A stretch of DNA of 64,000 nt from contig CM067546.1 in the NCBI GenBank assembly GCA_034509755.1, positions 33,006,383 to 33,070,382 on the forward strand. Reading direction: 5' to 3'. A model generated the notes under the pieces. The model saw only the letters and a list, made by a program, of their open reading frames with translations. It was not told the DNA's origin and made no database searches. Both the position numbers and the translations under genes were made by a program. Source of the DNA: Anisodus tanguticus. Taxonomy: Eukaryota; Streptophyta; Magnoliopsida; Solanales; Solanaceae. Numbering within the stretch: position 1 is the stretch's first letter; every line of letters starts with the position of its first letter. Shown piece by piece: positions 34,487-46,541 of the stretch.

Positions 34487-35139
34487 TGTATCAGCTGCAA
34501 CAGCTCTTATATGTTATCTACGATTTTTTTTAGTAAATTGGATAAGAGAGGTCAATTGTTTTAGTCATTGGAGACATTTTTCGCTCCCTTGTGATTTTAA
34601 GGGGGTTATGAGTGGAAGGAACGAGGTGAGTGATAGGTGGAAGAGAGAAATATATTTCTTCGTCAAATTATTGTAGGTAATCCATAAACGAAGAAAAAAA
34701 AGTCTAACAATAAGATTCTAGCAAAAACAAGGCAAATGCATCTTCTTTTTCTTCAAGGTTATATTAAATAAAATGAAACTTAGCAAAATTATAGCAGAAA
34801 AAGCACAACTTGAAGATTCAATATATGATTTCAGGAAAAATAAAAGGCGACATTCTTATATATCTCCGCAACCATGAAGAGCAACTTACAGTCTACTATT
34901 ATCTTGCATGTATGAAGTATATATATATCAATAGACATAAATTTTGTGAGAATATTAAAAATTAATAAATAGTATTACAGTATTACAATTACGCCCTACA
35001 AGGTACCATTGCAAGACATTTACGACCTTCATGATTCCTAGTTAGAGACTCAAAATGAGCCTTACTGATGTTAGAAGAGTATGAAATAATAAATATAATA
35101 AGGTCATAAACTTCTCCGGTCACCTGTTGATTTCTGTAG

Positions 35140-36186
35140 CTAAGGAGTTATGCTTATAACATGTGTTTTTTCAACTTTGATAAGATATTCTTTCAAGTTA
35201 TTTTGGGAATTATAAGGAGTTATGCTTATAACAGGTTTTCTGTAGCTAAGGAGTTAGGTTTCTGTAGCTAAGGAATTATTTTGGGAATGATAAATGAAGG
35301 GTCTAATTACACACATAAAAAGGTTTCTGATTTTCCGTTGTCCGTTGCAGCGGTCAAAGGTCCGCTGTAGCGGGACCCGCGCCCACGCTCAAGTTTGTCG
35401 CTAAAAGTCATCATTATTTCAAAAATAACTGCGTTCCAAGGTGTTGTCCCACCTCTGAGAGCGTATGCTGATGTATCCTGCAAGATTTAATGAATTTAAT
35501 TAGTTAATATAAATATTGAAAATCTTCTTGGCGAAATATAGTCCCGAAAAAAGGTAGCTTGATTATTTGTTTTAGTTAAATCAATATATATGTATAATTT
35601 TTTCAAACACCTCTCAACTTATTTTCTATTTGATCGGTGCATCAAAGTCTTCTCCTCTATGTATGCGATGAATATATGAGTTACTAGCAATGTGCATGGA
35701 GAAAGGAGTGGCATTACGTACCAAGCCACCAAAGTAGCAAATTTGAGGAGGAAGAGAGCCACGACAGATCCAATTAATTGAGCAATCCAATATAAAACGC
35801 TCCTATAAAAGGTAATGTGACCTCCGATAAAGGCAGTAAATGTACCAGCCGGGTTTACATGACCTCCAGATATATTTATTGACACTGATATTGCCACAAA
35901 AAGAGAAAATGCATGGGATAACGCCGCAGAAATTAAACCGTCGCCTGGCATGACTGCTCCGTCGCTCGTCAATGTATTGGATGCAAAACATACCAATATT
36001 TGATTATTACCAATACAAATGCACTAATAATATTAAAATTCATTTACACTTGTGTATTTGGATTAAAATCATAAAACAGTGAGACTTACTGAATGCAATG
36101 GCACATCCTTCGCTGGCAAAAAAAAAAAAAAAAAAAAAAAAAAAACATGGAAATGAATTCATATGCAACAACTCTTAGTGTATCAG
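35140..36186 (-). pseudogene. TIP copy 2: chimeric aquaporin pseudogene
   Basis: Same chimeric structure as copy 1, one period of about 1.64-1.69 kb to the right. Exon 2 is 35722-35980, exon 3 pieces are 35400-35477 and 35140 to about 35196, and the truncated exon 1 is 36090-36186. A run of 28 A at about 36118-36145 replaces part of exon 1. The acceptor before exon 2 reads GCAT instead of GCAG. Exon 2 has two extra bases (CCACCAAAGTAG against CCACCAGTAG). Both differences lie at CTG/CAG sites. Confidence 0.85.
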
Positions 36187-36831
36187 CTGCAACAGCTCTT
36201 ATATGTTATCTACGATTTTTTTTAGTAAATTGGATAAGAGAGGTCAATTGTTTTAGTCATTGGAGACATTTTTCGCTCCCTTGTGATTTTAAGGGGGTTA
36301 TGAGTGGAAGGAACGAGGTGAGTGATAGGTGGAAGAGAGAAATATATTTCTTCGTCAAATTATTGTAGGTAATCCATAAACGAAGAAAAAAAAGTCTAAC
36401 AATAAGATTCTAGCAAAAACAAGGCAAATGCATCTTCTTTTTCTTCAAGGTTATATTAAATAAAATGAAACTTAGCAAAATTATAGCAGAAAAAGCACAA
36501 CTTGAAGATTCAATATATGGTTTCAGGAAAAATAAAAGGCGACATTCTTATATATCTCCGCAACCATGAAGAGCAACTTACAGTCTACTATTATCTTGCA
36601 TGTATGAAGTATATATATATCAATAGACATAAATTTTGTGAGAATATTAAAAATTAATAAATAGTATTAAAGTATTACAATTACGCCCTACAAGGTACCA
36701 TTGCAAGACATTTACGACCTTCATGATTCCTAGTTAGAGACTCAAAATGAGCCTTACTGATGTTAGAAGAGTATGAAATAATAAATATAATAAGGTCATA
36801 AACTTCTCCGGTCACCTGTTGGTTTCTGTAG

Positions 36832-37994
36832 CTATGGAGTTATGCTTATAACATGTGTTTTTTCAACTTTGATAAGATATTCTTTCAAATACTCTTTTTC
36901 TACTACCTCCGAAGGGAGCTGCTCGTAAGTGTTCTGAGAGTCAAGGAAGATAGTTTCATAAACCAAAGCAGCAATGGTAGCACCCACAAATGGACCGAGC
37001 CAGTAGATCCAGTGGCTTTCCCATTTCAAACTATCCACTGTTTGACCAAAGGCCATAGCGGGGTTCATTACCACACCATAAAGGCCACCAGCAGTCAGGG
37101 TGTTGGCACCAACAATGAAACCAATTGCAATAGGGGCAATGACTTCTGTGTTACCCTTCTTGGGGTCAATTGTAGTTGTATAAATAGTGTATACAAGGCT
37201 AAAAGTCATCATTATTTCAAAAATAACCACGTTCCATGGTGTTGCCCACCTCTGAGAGCGTATGCTGATGTATCCTGCAAGATTTAATGAATTTAATTAG
37301 TTAATATAAATATTGAAATTTTTCTTGGCGAAATATAGTCCCGAAAAAAGGTAGCTTGATTATTTTTTTTGGTTAAATCAATATATATGTATCATTTTTT
37401 CAAACACCTCTCAACTTATTTTCTAGTTGATTGGTGCATCAAAGTCTTCTCCTCTATGTATGCGATGAATATATGAGTTACTAGCAAAGTGCATGGAGAA
37501 AGGAGTGGCATTACGTACCAAGCCACCAGTATCAAGTTTGAGGAGGAAGAGAGCCACGACAGATCTAATTAATTGAGCATTCCAATATAAAACGCTCCTA
37601 TAAAAGATAACGTGACCTCCAATAAAGGTAGCAAATATAACAGCTGGGTTTTCATGACCTCCAGATATATTTTATGACCTTGATATTGCCACAAAAAGAG
37701 AAAATGCATTGGATAACGCCGCAGAAATTAAACCGCCGCCTGGCATGACTGCTCCGTCGCTCGTCAACGTATTGGTTGCAAAACATATCAATATTTGATT
37801 ATTACCAATACAAGTGCACTAATAATATAAAAATTCATTTACACTTGTGTATTTGGATTAAAATCATAAAACAGTGAGACTTACTGAATGCAATGGCACA
37901 TCCTTCACTGGCAAGAACAAAATCAAACATGGAAATGAATTCAGCTGCAACAGCTCTTAGTGTATCAGGATGACGAGCCTCTTTCAAATTTCCA
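36832..37994 (-). pseudogene. TIP copy 3: aquaporin pseudogene fused to a LINE
   Basis: Exon 3 (36832-37274) is almost complete, with GGLYGVVMNPAMAFG, but lacks one base near its start. Exon 2 (37519-37775) is diverged and interrupted, and its acceptor reads GCAA instead of GCAG. Exon 1 (37885-37994) breaks at the seventh codon, where the sequence switches to LINE DNA; no ATG remains. It is the most diverged of the six copies. Confidence 0.85.
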
Positions 37995-40245
37995 TAGCCA
38001 ACCTCTCATACCTCCACACTGGGTATTTGTGTCTCTCCTATGCACGTGCCCGAACCATCTCACCCTCGCTTCCCACAACTTATCCTCCACTGTGGCCACT
38101 CCTACTCTATCTCGGAGATCATCATTTCTAATTTTATCCCTCTTTGTATGCCCATACATCCATCTTAGCATCCTCATCTCCTCAACTTTCATCTTTTAGG
38201 TGTGTGAATGTGAAATCTTGATGGGCCAACACTCTGCTCTATACAACATAGTCGGTCTAACTACCACCCTATAGAACTTGCCTTTAGTTTTGGTGGAAAC
38301 TTTTTATCGCAAAAGACTCCAGATGCGAGCTTCCATTTCATCCGCCCTGCTCCAATACAATGTGTGACATCGTTGTTAATCGTTCCATTCCCTTGGATAA
38401 TAGATCTGATGTACTTGAAGTTTGCTTTCTTTGGAATGACCTAAGTACCAAGCCTCACCTCCACGCCTGTCTCAAGGTCGCTCCCGTTACTAAACTTACA
38501 CTCCAAGTATTATGTCTTGGTCCTACTAAGCCTGAACTCTTTAGACTCCAGAGTTTGTCGCCAAACCTCCAGCTTAGCATTCACTTCGCTACGAGTTTCA
38601 TCAATCAAGACTATGTCGTCTGTGAATAACATACACCATGGCACCTCCCCTTGAATTTGTCATGTCAGTCCATCCATCACCAAGGAAAATAAGAAAAGTC
38701 TAAGAGCTTATCCCTGGTGCAGCCCCATCATCACTGGGAATTGCTTTCTATCCCTTATTGTATGCCCACACATCCATATTAGGATTGTCATCTCCGCAAC
38801 TTTCATCTTTTAGGTGTGTGAAATCTTGATAGGCCAACACTCTGCTCTATACAACATAGTCGGTCTAACTACCACCCTATAGATCTTGCTTTTAAGTTTT
38901 GGTGGCAAATTTTTATCGAAAAAGATCCAGATGCGAGCCTCCATTTCATCCACCCTGCTCCAATACAATGTGTGACATCGTTGTTAATCCTTCTATTTCC
39001 TTGGATAATAGATCTGAGTTACATGAAGCTTCCTTTATTTGGAATAACCTAAGTACCAAGTCTCACCTCCACGCACATCTCAAGGTCGCTCCCGTTACTA
39101 AACTTACACTCTGAGTATTATGTCTTGGTCCTACTCAGCCTGAACTCTTTAGACTCTAGAATTTGTCTCCAAACCTCCAGCTTAGCGTTCACTCCGCTAT
39201 GAGTCTCATCAATCAGGACTACGTGATCTGCGAATAACATACACCATGGCACCTCCCCTTGAATTTGTCGTGTCAGTCCATCCATCACCAAGGAAAATAA
39301 GAAAAGTCTAAGAGCTTATCCCTGGTGCAGCCCCATCATCACTGGGAATTGCTCGGAGTCTCTTCTTACTGTCCGTACCCTGGTCTTGACTCGATCATAC
39401 ATGTCCTTGATCGCCCTAGTGAACGCCACATGTACATCTCTAACCTCCAAACATCTCCATAGAACCTCCCTAGGGACTTTGTCGTATGCCTTCTCGAGGT
39501 CGATGAAAATCATATGTAAGTCTCTCTTCCTATCCCTATACTACTCCACCAACCTCCAAATAAGAAGAATGGCTTCTGTATTCGAATGCCCCGACATGAA
39601 TCTAAAATGGTTCTTGGAAATAGACACGGCTCTTCTCACCCTCATCTCCATGACCCTTTCCGAAACTTTCATAGTGTGGCTTAGCAGCTTGATACCCCTA
39701 TAGTTGTGACAACTCTGGATATCATATTTGTTGTTGTACAAATTGATCATTATACTCCCCTCCATTCTTCGAGGATTCTCGCCGTCTTAAAAATGATGTT
39801 AACCAACTCAGTCACCCACTACAAACCTGTCATGCCTGCGCTCTTCCAAAATTCAACTGGGATCTCATCATGTCCAGTCGCTCGTCCCCTATGCATCCTG
39901 CGTACAACACCTTTAACTTCCTCAACCTTAATACTTCCACAATATCAAAAATTTCGTTACCTACCAGATTGCTCTAAATCTCCCAGCACAATGTCTCTAT
40001 CTTATTTTTCGTTGAAGAGTTTATGGAAGTAAGACTGCCACCTCCGCTTAATATGTGCTTCCTCCACCAGTACTTTATCGTCCTCGTCCTTGATGCACCT
40101 CACGTGATCCAAGTCACGGGCCGTTATCTCCTTCGCCTTGGCTAGTACGTATAACTGCTTAACCCCGTATTTTCTCTCTAATTCCACATACAGACATTCA
40201 AAAGCCGCAATTTTTTCCTCCGAAATAAAAGATAAACGATGTTAA
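37995..40245 (-). pseudogene. LINE (non-LTR retrotransposon) fragments
   Basis: Reading the minus strand from 40245 down: the endonuclease-RT linker (ARDLDHVRCIKDEDDKVLVE, then RRWQSYFHKLFNE, 40002-40187), RT motifs (FIDLEKAYDKVPREVLWR, 39316-39513; GLHQG; CMLFADHVVLIDE near 39.2 kb) and the C-terminal region (MRMLRWMYGHTKRDKIRNDD and WEARVRWFGHVHRR, 37965-38192). The RT C-terminal part occurs twice in tandem (about 37.99-38.74 and 38.74-39.35 kb). Frames are broken throughout. The catalytic FADD reads FADH in the copy at 39.2 kb. Confidence 0.85.
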
Positions 40246-41155
40246 AGAGGCTTACCCCAAGAAGAATCTACCTAGAATCACTTCAAGTCGCCCTAGAGAT
40301 GTCTTAGAGGAATAATTTTGGGAATGAGAAATGTAGGGTCTTATTACACACTTAAAAAAGTTTCTGATTTCCCGTCGTCCGTTGCATCTGTCAAAGGTCC
40401 GCTGCAATGGGACCCGCATCCACGCTCAAGTTTCTCGCTACAGTGGCTTATTATAGAAACCAACATCTCGTCATAGTAGTTAACTGTCAGCTATTCTCAT
40501 CAAGAAACACCGAATCCCAATGAATGACACAAGACCCATCTGAATGGTACTTCTTCAGCATAGAAACGTGGAAAAATGAATGGACACCTGACATGCCTGG
40601 TGATAAAGACAACTCATAAGCAACAACACCAACACGATAGAGAATCTCAAATCGACCAATGTATCTAGGGCTGAACTTGACCCTCTTCCCAAATCGCATC
40701 ACACCCTTTATGAGTGATATTTTCAGAAGAACCTGATGTCCCTCCATAAACTCTAACCTTCGGACCTTCCGGTCTGCATATATTTTTTGCCGACTCTGAG
40801 CTGCTAGAAGCTTTTCTTGAATAAGCTTCACCTTGTCTAAAGACTCCTCAACAAATATGTTCCCTACGGCCGAACATCAAAAGCATCAAACCATTCAATA
40901 GGAGAACGACACCTCCTATCATATAGAGCTTCAAACGACGCCATGTCAATACTGGAATGGTAGTTATTTTTGTACGCGAACTCTGGCAAGCGTAAGAATT
41001 GGTCCCAATGACCACTAAAATAAATGACACATGCTCTAAACATGTCCTCGAGCACCTGTATAGTCCTCTCGGACTGTCCATCAGTATGTTAATGAAAACG
41101 GTACTAAGGTCCAACGGAGTACCCAACTCTGCTTGCAACGTACGCCGAAAATGGA
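40246..41155 (-). pseudogene. Ty3/gypsy integrase fragment G1
   Basis: Integrase C-terminal region of a gypsy polyprotein: LRLPEFAYKNNYHSSIDMAS then LYDRRCRSPIEW (40864-41055), followed by AAQSRQKIYADRKVRRLEF, LKISLIKGVMRFGKR and HVSMLKKYHSDG (40487-40831). The right edge at 41155 joins TIP 3' flank directly. No RT, protease or gag of this element is present. Confidence 0.85.
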
Positions 41156-41564
41156 AAGTAAATGCATCTTTTTTTTTCTTCTAGGTTATATTAAACAAAA
41201 CGAAACTTAGCAAAATTATAGCAGAAAAAGCACAACTTGAAGATTCAATATATGGTTTCAGGAAAAATAGATGGCGACATTCTTATATATCTCCGTAACC
41301 ATGAAGAGCAACTTACAGTCTACTATTATCTTACATGTACGAAGTATATATATCAATAGACATAAATTTTGTGAGAATATTAAAAATTAATAATTAGTAT
41401 TACAGTATTACAATTACGCCCTACAAGGTACTATTGCAAGACATTTACAACCTTCCCGATTCCTAGTTAGAGACTCAAAATGAGCCTTACTGATGTTAGA
41501 AGAGTATGAAATAATAAATATAATCAGGTCATAAACTTCTCCGGTCACCTGTTGGTTTCTGTAG

Positions 41565-42742
41565 CTATGGAGTTATGCTTATAACATGTGTTTTTTCAAC
41601 TTTGATAAGATATTCTTTCAAATACTCTTTTTCTACTACCTCCGAAGGGAGCTGCTCGTAAGTGTTCTGAGAGTCAAGGAAGATAGTTTCATAAACCAAA
41701 GCAGCAATGGCAGCACCCACAAATGGACCGAGCCAGTAGATCCAGTGGCTTTCCCATTTCCAACTATCCACTGCTTGACCAAAGGCCATAGCGGGGTTCA
41801 TTACCGCACCATAAAGGCCACCGGCAGTCAGGGTGTTGGCACCAACAATGAAACCAATTGCAATAGGGGCAATGACTTCTGTGTTACCCTTCTTGGGGTC
41901 AATTGTAGTTGCATAAACAGTGTATACAAGGCTAAAAGTCATCATTATTTCAAAAATAACTGCGTTCCATGGTGTTGTCCCACCTCTGAGAGCGTATGCT
42001 GATGTATCCTGCAAGATTTAATGAATTTAATTAGTTAATATAAATATTGAAAATCTTCTTGGCGAAATATAGTCCCGAAAAAAGGTAGCTTGATTATTTG
42101 TTTTGGTTAAATCAATATATATGTATCATTTTTTCAAACACCTCTCAACTTATTTTCTATTTGATTGGTGCATCAAAGTCTTCTCCTCTATGTATGCGAT
42201 GAATATATGAGTTACTAGCAAAGTGCATGGAGAAAGGAGTGGCATTACGTACCAAGCCACCAGTAGCAAATTTGAGGAGGAAGAGAGCCACGACAGATCC
42301 AATTAATTGAGCGATCCAATATAAAACGCTCCTATAAAAGGTAATGTGACCTCCGATAAAGGCAGCAAATGTAACAGCCGGGTTTACATGACCTCCAGAT
42401 ATATTTAATGACACTGATACCGCCACAAAAAGAGAAAATGCATGGGATAACGCCGCAGAAATTAAACCGCCGCCTGGCATGACTGCTCCGTCGCTCGTCA
42501 ACGTATTGGCTGCAAAACATACCAATATTTGATTATTAACAATACAAATGCACTAATAATATAAAAATTCATTTACACTTGTGTATTTGGATTAAAATCA
42601 TAAAACAGTGAGACTTACTGAATGAAATGGCACATCCTTCACTGGCAAAAACAAAAACAAACATGGAAATGAATTCAGCTGCAACAGCTCTTAGTGTATC
42701 AGGATGACGAGCCTCTTTCAAATTTCCAATAACAATCGCCAT
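41565..42742 (-). CDS. TIP1-like: TIP copy 4: intact tonoplast aquaporin, TIP1-like
   Basis: Three exons on the minus strand: 42619-42742, 42253-42509 and 41565-42008, with introns GT...AG, joining in phase to 274 residues. It starts MAIVIGNLKEARHPD and has the MIP fold with both NPA boxes (residues 84-86 HVNPAVTF, 198-200 MNPAMAF). IDPKKG and the YEQLP tail signature place it nearest TIP1; other TIP groups fit less well. TIPs move water and small solutes across the vacuolar membrane. Selectivity-filter positions read His64, Thr186, Ala195, Met201, where TIP1 has His-Ile-Ala-Val. The C-terminus runs about 25 residues past YEQLP, longer than usual. TATA box 104 bp upstream. It is the only copy here whose frame and splice sites are all sound. 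Confidence 0.88.
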
Positions 42743-42845
42743 TATTCTTATTTTTCTGGAAAAAGAGTAGGTGAATTAGAGCTGCTAGTATACTACTTTC
42801 TCTTTCTAGCTCTTATTTTGCTCCTAACTGACTAACAAGGCCGCT

Positions 42846-42853
42846 CTTATATA
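42846..42853 (-). promoter_or_regulatory. TATA box of TIP copy 4
   Basis: TATATAAG on the minus strand, 104 bp upstream of the ATG, giving a leader of about 70 nt. Confidence 0.65.
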
Positions 42854-43920
42854 GTAAAGAGATGTGCTATCCGGTAAGAGCGTGAATTGGATTTTTCTTA
42901 TTAACATTATATTCTTTTGCAGCTACTTATGGTCACATTTTATTCTCCAAGGAAGGGATAATATTATATTAATACTATGCGCGCACACATTGGGATTAGT
43001 AGATGTCATTTTTTTAATTATGCACATGCTCAGTTGACTAGTATTTGACTATGATTTATTAACAAAATGTTAGCATAGGCACAAAGAAAAGAGTATTGTC
43101 CTTATTATAGGAAAGTTAAGTTTCTCAACACTTAAGGGGTAAGTTCCACGAAATAATAACCTCACAGTTTTTCAAGTGTCCAATTTTGCTTTTATTAATA
43201 CATAAATTAAAAATCATTATACTTAAAACGTGAATATCAGAAATTTAATTTGATGAATAAAGGGAATAAAACACATTTGTTGGAACAGATGATCTGACTT
43301 TTATTATAATTAGTAGTTCATCTATCATTGTGCGGTGACATGAGTAAGTTGAAATTTAAAATGACAATTAAATTATTTACGGATACATAATCGGGTTCAT
43401 TCGCGAAATTGATGGAAGAAGCTTTTATTTGTTTTTTTCCATATTGCTTGATTCATAGAAGAAAGATAAAGTGTACAAAAATGTGAGCAAATAAATTGCT
43501 GGTTCATATGATAAAAATACTTCAATATTAAACCAAATTTCACACGTAGAACATGATTTGTTTTCTTATGCTACCATTCTTTTTGTCTTTTAAGTCCACT
43601 AACACTATATTTTATTTTAGTCGTGCTTTAGTCTCTTTGGAACGCTTTATCTACCCTCATTTTTGTTTTATTATTTTCCTTGTTCTTGAAAAATATAATA
43701 CTACTACACAGGGTGGAGTAGAATATTTTAGTTGCATCAAATTTATCCCTACGCTTTTTTGAATAATTAGCAGTGAATCTCCAATCTTTAATCGAATACT
43801 AGTCACTTCTTTGAAGAGTTTCTCATCGTGGCCTCTTACATTTATTTATTTTTCTATTAAATTGCAGGAAAGGGAATATTGACCATAGGAACTACACTCA
43901 CACCTATTATATAAAAAACT
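42854..43920. other. TIP copy 4 upstream region
   Basis: AT-rich promoter-proximal sequence with no credible gene. A 69-codon plus-strand frame at 43553-43762 is hydrophobic only because the DNA is T-rich. The last part (43795-43910) is the inverted partner of 30842-30956. Confidence 0.5.
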
Positions 43921-44333
43921 TCTACTGATACCACTAGATTATAAGCTTCTTGCTTCCTCGTCAAACCAAAAACATGAATCAAGAAATGCCTATTTGCTTT
44001 GGTCAAACGCCTTGCAAGCATAGGGTCTAAGATAGCTCAGACGATATCTGCCATAATTTTGATGTTGTGACTATTGCCAAAATCACAATCAATATCGTTG
44101 TTAGCAGTGCGGCACTGAAATATATTTCTGTAACGACTCGTTTGGCAACTAGGTGCAAGCCAATATCAAACACTTGGCAGCAAGCCAATAAATCACAAAG
44201 AGACAACACGCCCACAAATCAGTCAACAATATCAAACCTAAGTAATCCATCCCAACTTGATACCCGAATGCCTAACATGCTTTCTCAGACAATAACTAAC
44301 TCTACATATGCTTCTCTAACCGGAGTCTAACCA
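43921..44333 (-). other. Unidentified segment, unit 1
   Basis: A weak minus-strand frame here (44027-44215) has a hydrophobic stretch (AALLTTILIVILAIVTTSKL). In unit 3 the frame is longer (61080-61328). I do not recognise it, and frame length changes between near-identical copies at CAG/CTG sites, so a gene is not called. Confidence 0.3.
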
Positions 44334-44880
44334 GAAGGTAAGCCGTAACCTACCTGGATGCCGAGCGGGAGCCACAAATGATCACACATGAGCCTTGCAT
44401 TTCTGCGGGTCCCGGTTATACTCGTAGTCTAGTCATTATTGAAATATTAATTAAAACAGAAACTAAAAATACCCATAATACTAGACTATTTCTTGAACCC
44501 AAATCAACTATGGAAAAAGGGCAAACGGGCCCACGAGGGTAAAACAGTAATTTAAGAGTGAAATCGGTAATCCTACGTTATTAGAAGTTTAATTTTACTT
44601 TACAGTTGCTAAATTAGTTCAATAATAGGTCAATTTCATCATCCAAGGCAAAAACCCCAAATTAGGTATAAACCCTATATTTTCCATGAATAATTTCTCA
44701 ACAAAAATGGAAGTTTCTAGCCTAATAGTTACTAATTAATGAAATCCATGCTTAGATTAGTCAAACTCAACAATTAATCTCAAATTTAAGGCTTTGGAAC
44801 CAATTAACACCTTGTAAGTAGAACTCATCCTTTTTAACTAGGTTTTCTAGGTTTTTCAACCAAAGATTCAACTTAAGAAC
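44334..44880. repeat. Direct repeat X, unit 1
   Basis: Noncoding segment from GTAAGCCGTAACCTACC to CAACTTAAGAAC. It is repeated about 1.66 kb further on (45998-46541) at roughly 90% identity by eye. Both copies flank gypsy fragment G2. It may be an LTR-derived piece. Confidence 0.7.
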
Positions 44881-45997
44881 GGTAAATAAAAGATAAACAA
44901 GGTTAAAGAGGCTTACCCCAAGAAGAATCTACCTTGAATCACTTCAAGTGGCCCTACAGATGTCTTGGAGGAATTATTTTGGGAATGATAAATGAAAGGT
45001 CTAATTACACACATTAAAAAGTTTCTGATTTCCCGTCGTCCGTTGCAGCTCTCAAAGGTCCGCTGTAGCGGGACCCGCGCCCACGCTCAAGTTTCTCGCT
45101 ATAGTGGCTTGTTATAGAAACCAACATCTCATAGTAGCGGTTAACTGTCCGCTATTCTCATCAAGAAACACCGAATCCCAATGAATGACATAAGACTCGT
45201 CTGAACGGTACTTTCTTCAGCATCGAAACGTGGAGAACCGGATGGACATCTAACAAACCTGGTGGAAAAGACAACTCATAAGCAACAACACCAATACGAT
45301 GGAGAATCTCAAATGGAACAATGTATCTAGGGCTCAACTTGCCTCTCTTCCCAAATCAGATCATACCCTTTATAAGTGATATCTTCAGAAGAACCTGCTC
45401 ACCCTCCATAAACTCTAAGCCTCGGACCTTCCGGTCCGCATACATGTTTTGCCGACTCTGAGCTTCCAGAAGCTTTTCCTGAATAAGCTTCACCTTGTCT
45501 CAAGACTCCCTCAACAAATCTGTACCTCACGACCGAACCTCAAAAACATCAAACTATCCAATAGGAGAACAACACATTTTACCATGTAAATCTTCAAACG
45601 ACGTCGTATCAATACTGGAATGGTAGTTATTATTGAACGCTAACTCTGGCAAGCGTAAGAACTGGTCCCAATGACCACCAAAATCAATGACACATGCTCT
45701 CAACAAGTCCTCGAGCACCTGAATAGTCCTCCCGACCGTGTCATCGAATGGTAATGAAAAGCGGTACTAAGGTCCAACTGAGTACCTAACTCTACTTGCA
45801 ACGTCCACCGAAAATGGGAAGTAAACTGAGGACCTTGATCGGAGATGATAGAAATAAGAACCTTGTGCAATCGCACAATCTCACGAATGTAAATCATGGC
45901 TATCATCTCCGCATTATAAGTAACTTGAACCAAAATAAAGTATGCGGACATAGTCATCCTATCCACAATAACCCACACCGCATCAAACTTGCCTAAG
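44881..45997 (-). pseudogene. Ty3/gypsy integrase fragment G2, unit 1
   Basis: Integrase core and C-terminus: LTLGKFDAVWVIVDRMTMSA, then ISDQGPQFTSHFRW and LDLSTAFHYHS (45700-46035), with the later FMEGEQVLLK-type region broken by stops. It lacks all 5' pol domains. The unit 2 copy stays open further because a stretch near 45.74 kb (unit 1) differs at CTG/CAG sites. Confidence 0.85.
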
Positions 45998-46541
45998 GTA
46001 AGTCGTAACCTACTTGGATACGGAGCGGGAGCCACAAATGATCACACCGGAGCCTTGTATTTTTGCGGGTCCCGGTTATAATCGTAGTCTAGTCATTATT
46101 GAAATATTAGTTAAAACGGAAACTAAAAATACCCAAAAATACTAGACTATTCCTTAAATCCAAACCAATTATGTAAAAAAGGGGAAAACATGTCCACAAG
46201 GGTAAAATAGTAATTTAAGAGTGAAATCGATAATCCAGCGTTCTTAGAATTTTAATTTTACTTTTCAATTGCTAAATTAGTTCATTAATATGTCAATTTC
46301 ATCATCCAAGGCAAAAACCCCAAATTATGTATAAACCCTAGATTTTCCATGAATAATTTCTCAACAAAAATGGAAGTTTGAAGCCTAATAGTTACTAATT
46401 AATGAAATCCATGCTTAAATTAGTAAACTCAACAATTAATCTCACATTTAAGGCTTCAGAACCAATTAACACCTTGTAAGTAGAAGTCATCCTTTTTAAC
46501 TAGGTTTTCTAGGTTTTTCAACCAAAGATTCAACTTAAGAA
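45998..46541. repeat. Direct repeat X', unit 1
   Basis: Second copy of repeat X, from GTAAGTCGTAACCTACT to CAACTTAAGAAC. It is followed at once by LINE sequence, whereas X is followed by gypsy sequence. Confidence 0.7.

Noticed and set aside
36853..37287. Plus-strand frame of 144 codons, with a similar one at 41586-42002
   Set aside because: It is antisense to TIP exon 3, whose protein is clearly recognisable on the other strand.
43553..43762. Hydrophobic 69-codon frame upstream of the TIP, repeated in each unit
   Set aside because: T-rich DNA gives hydrophobic codons by chance. Its conservation only reflects the recent 8.6-kb duplication.
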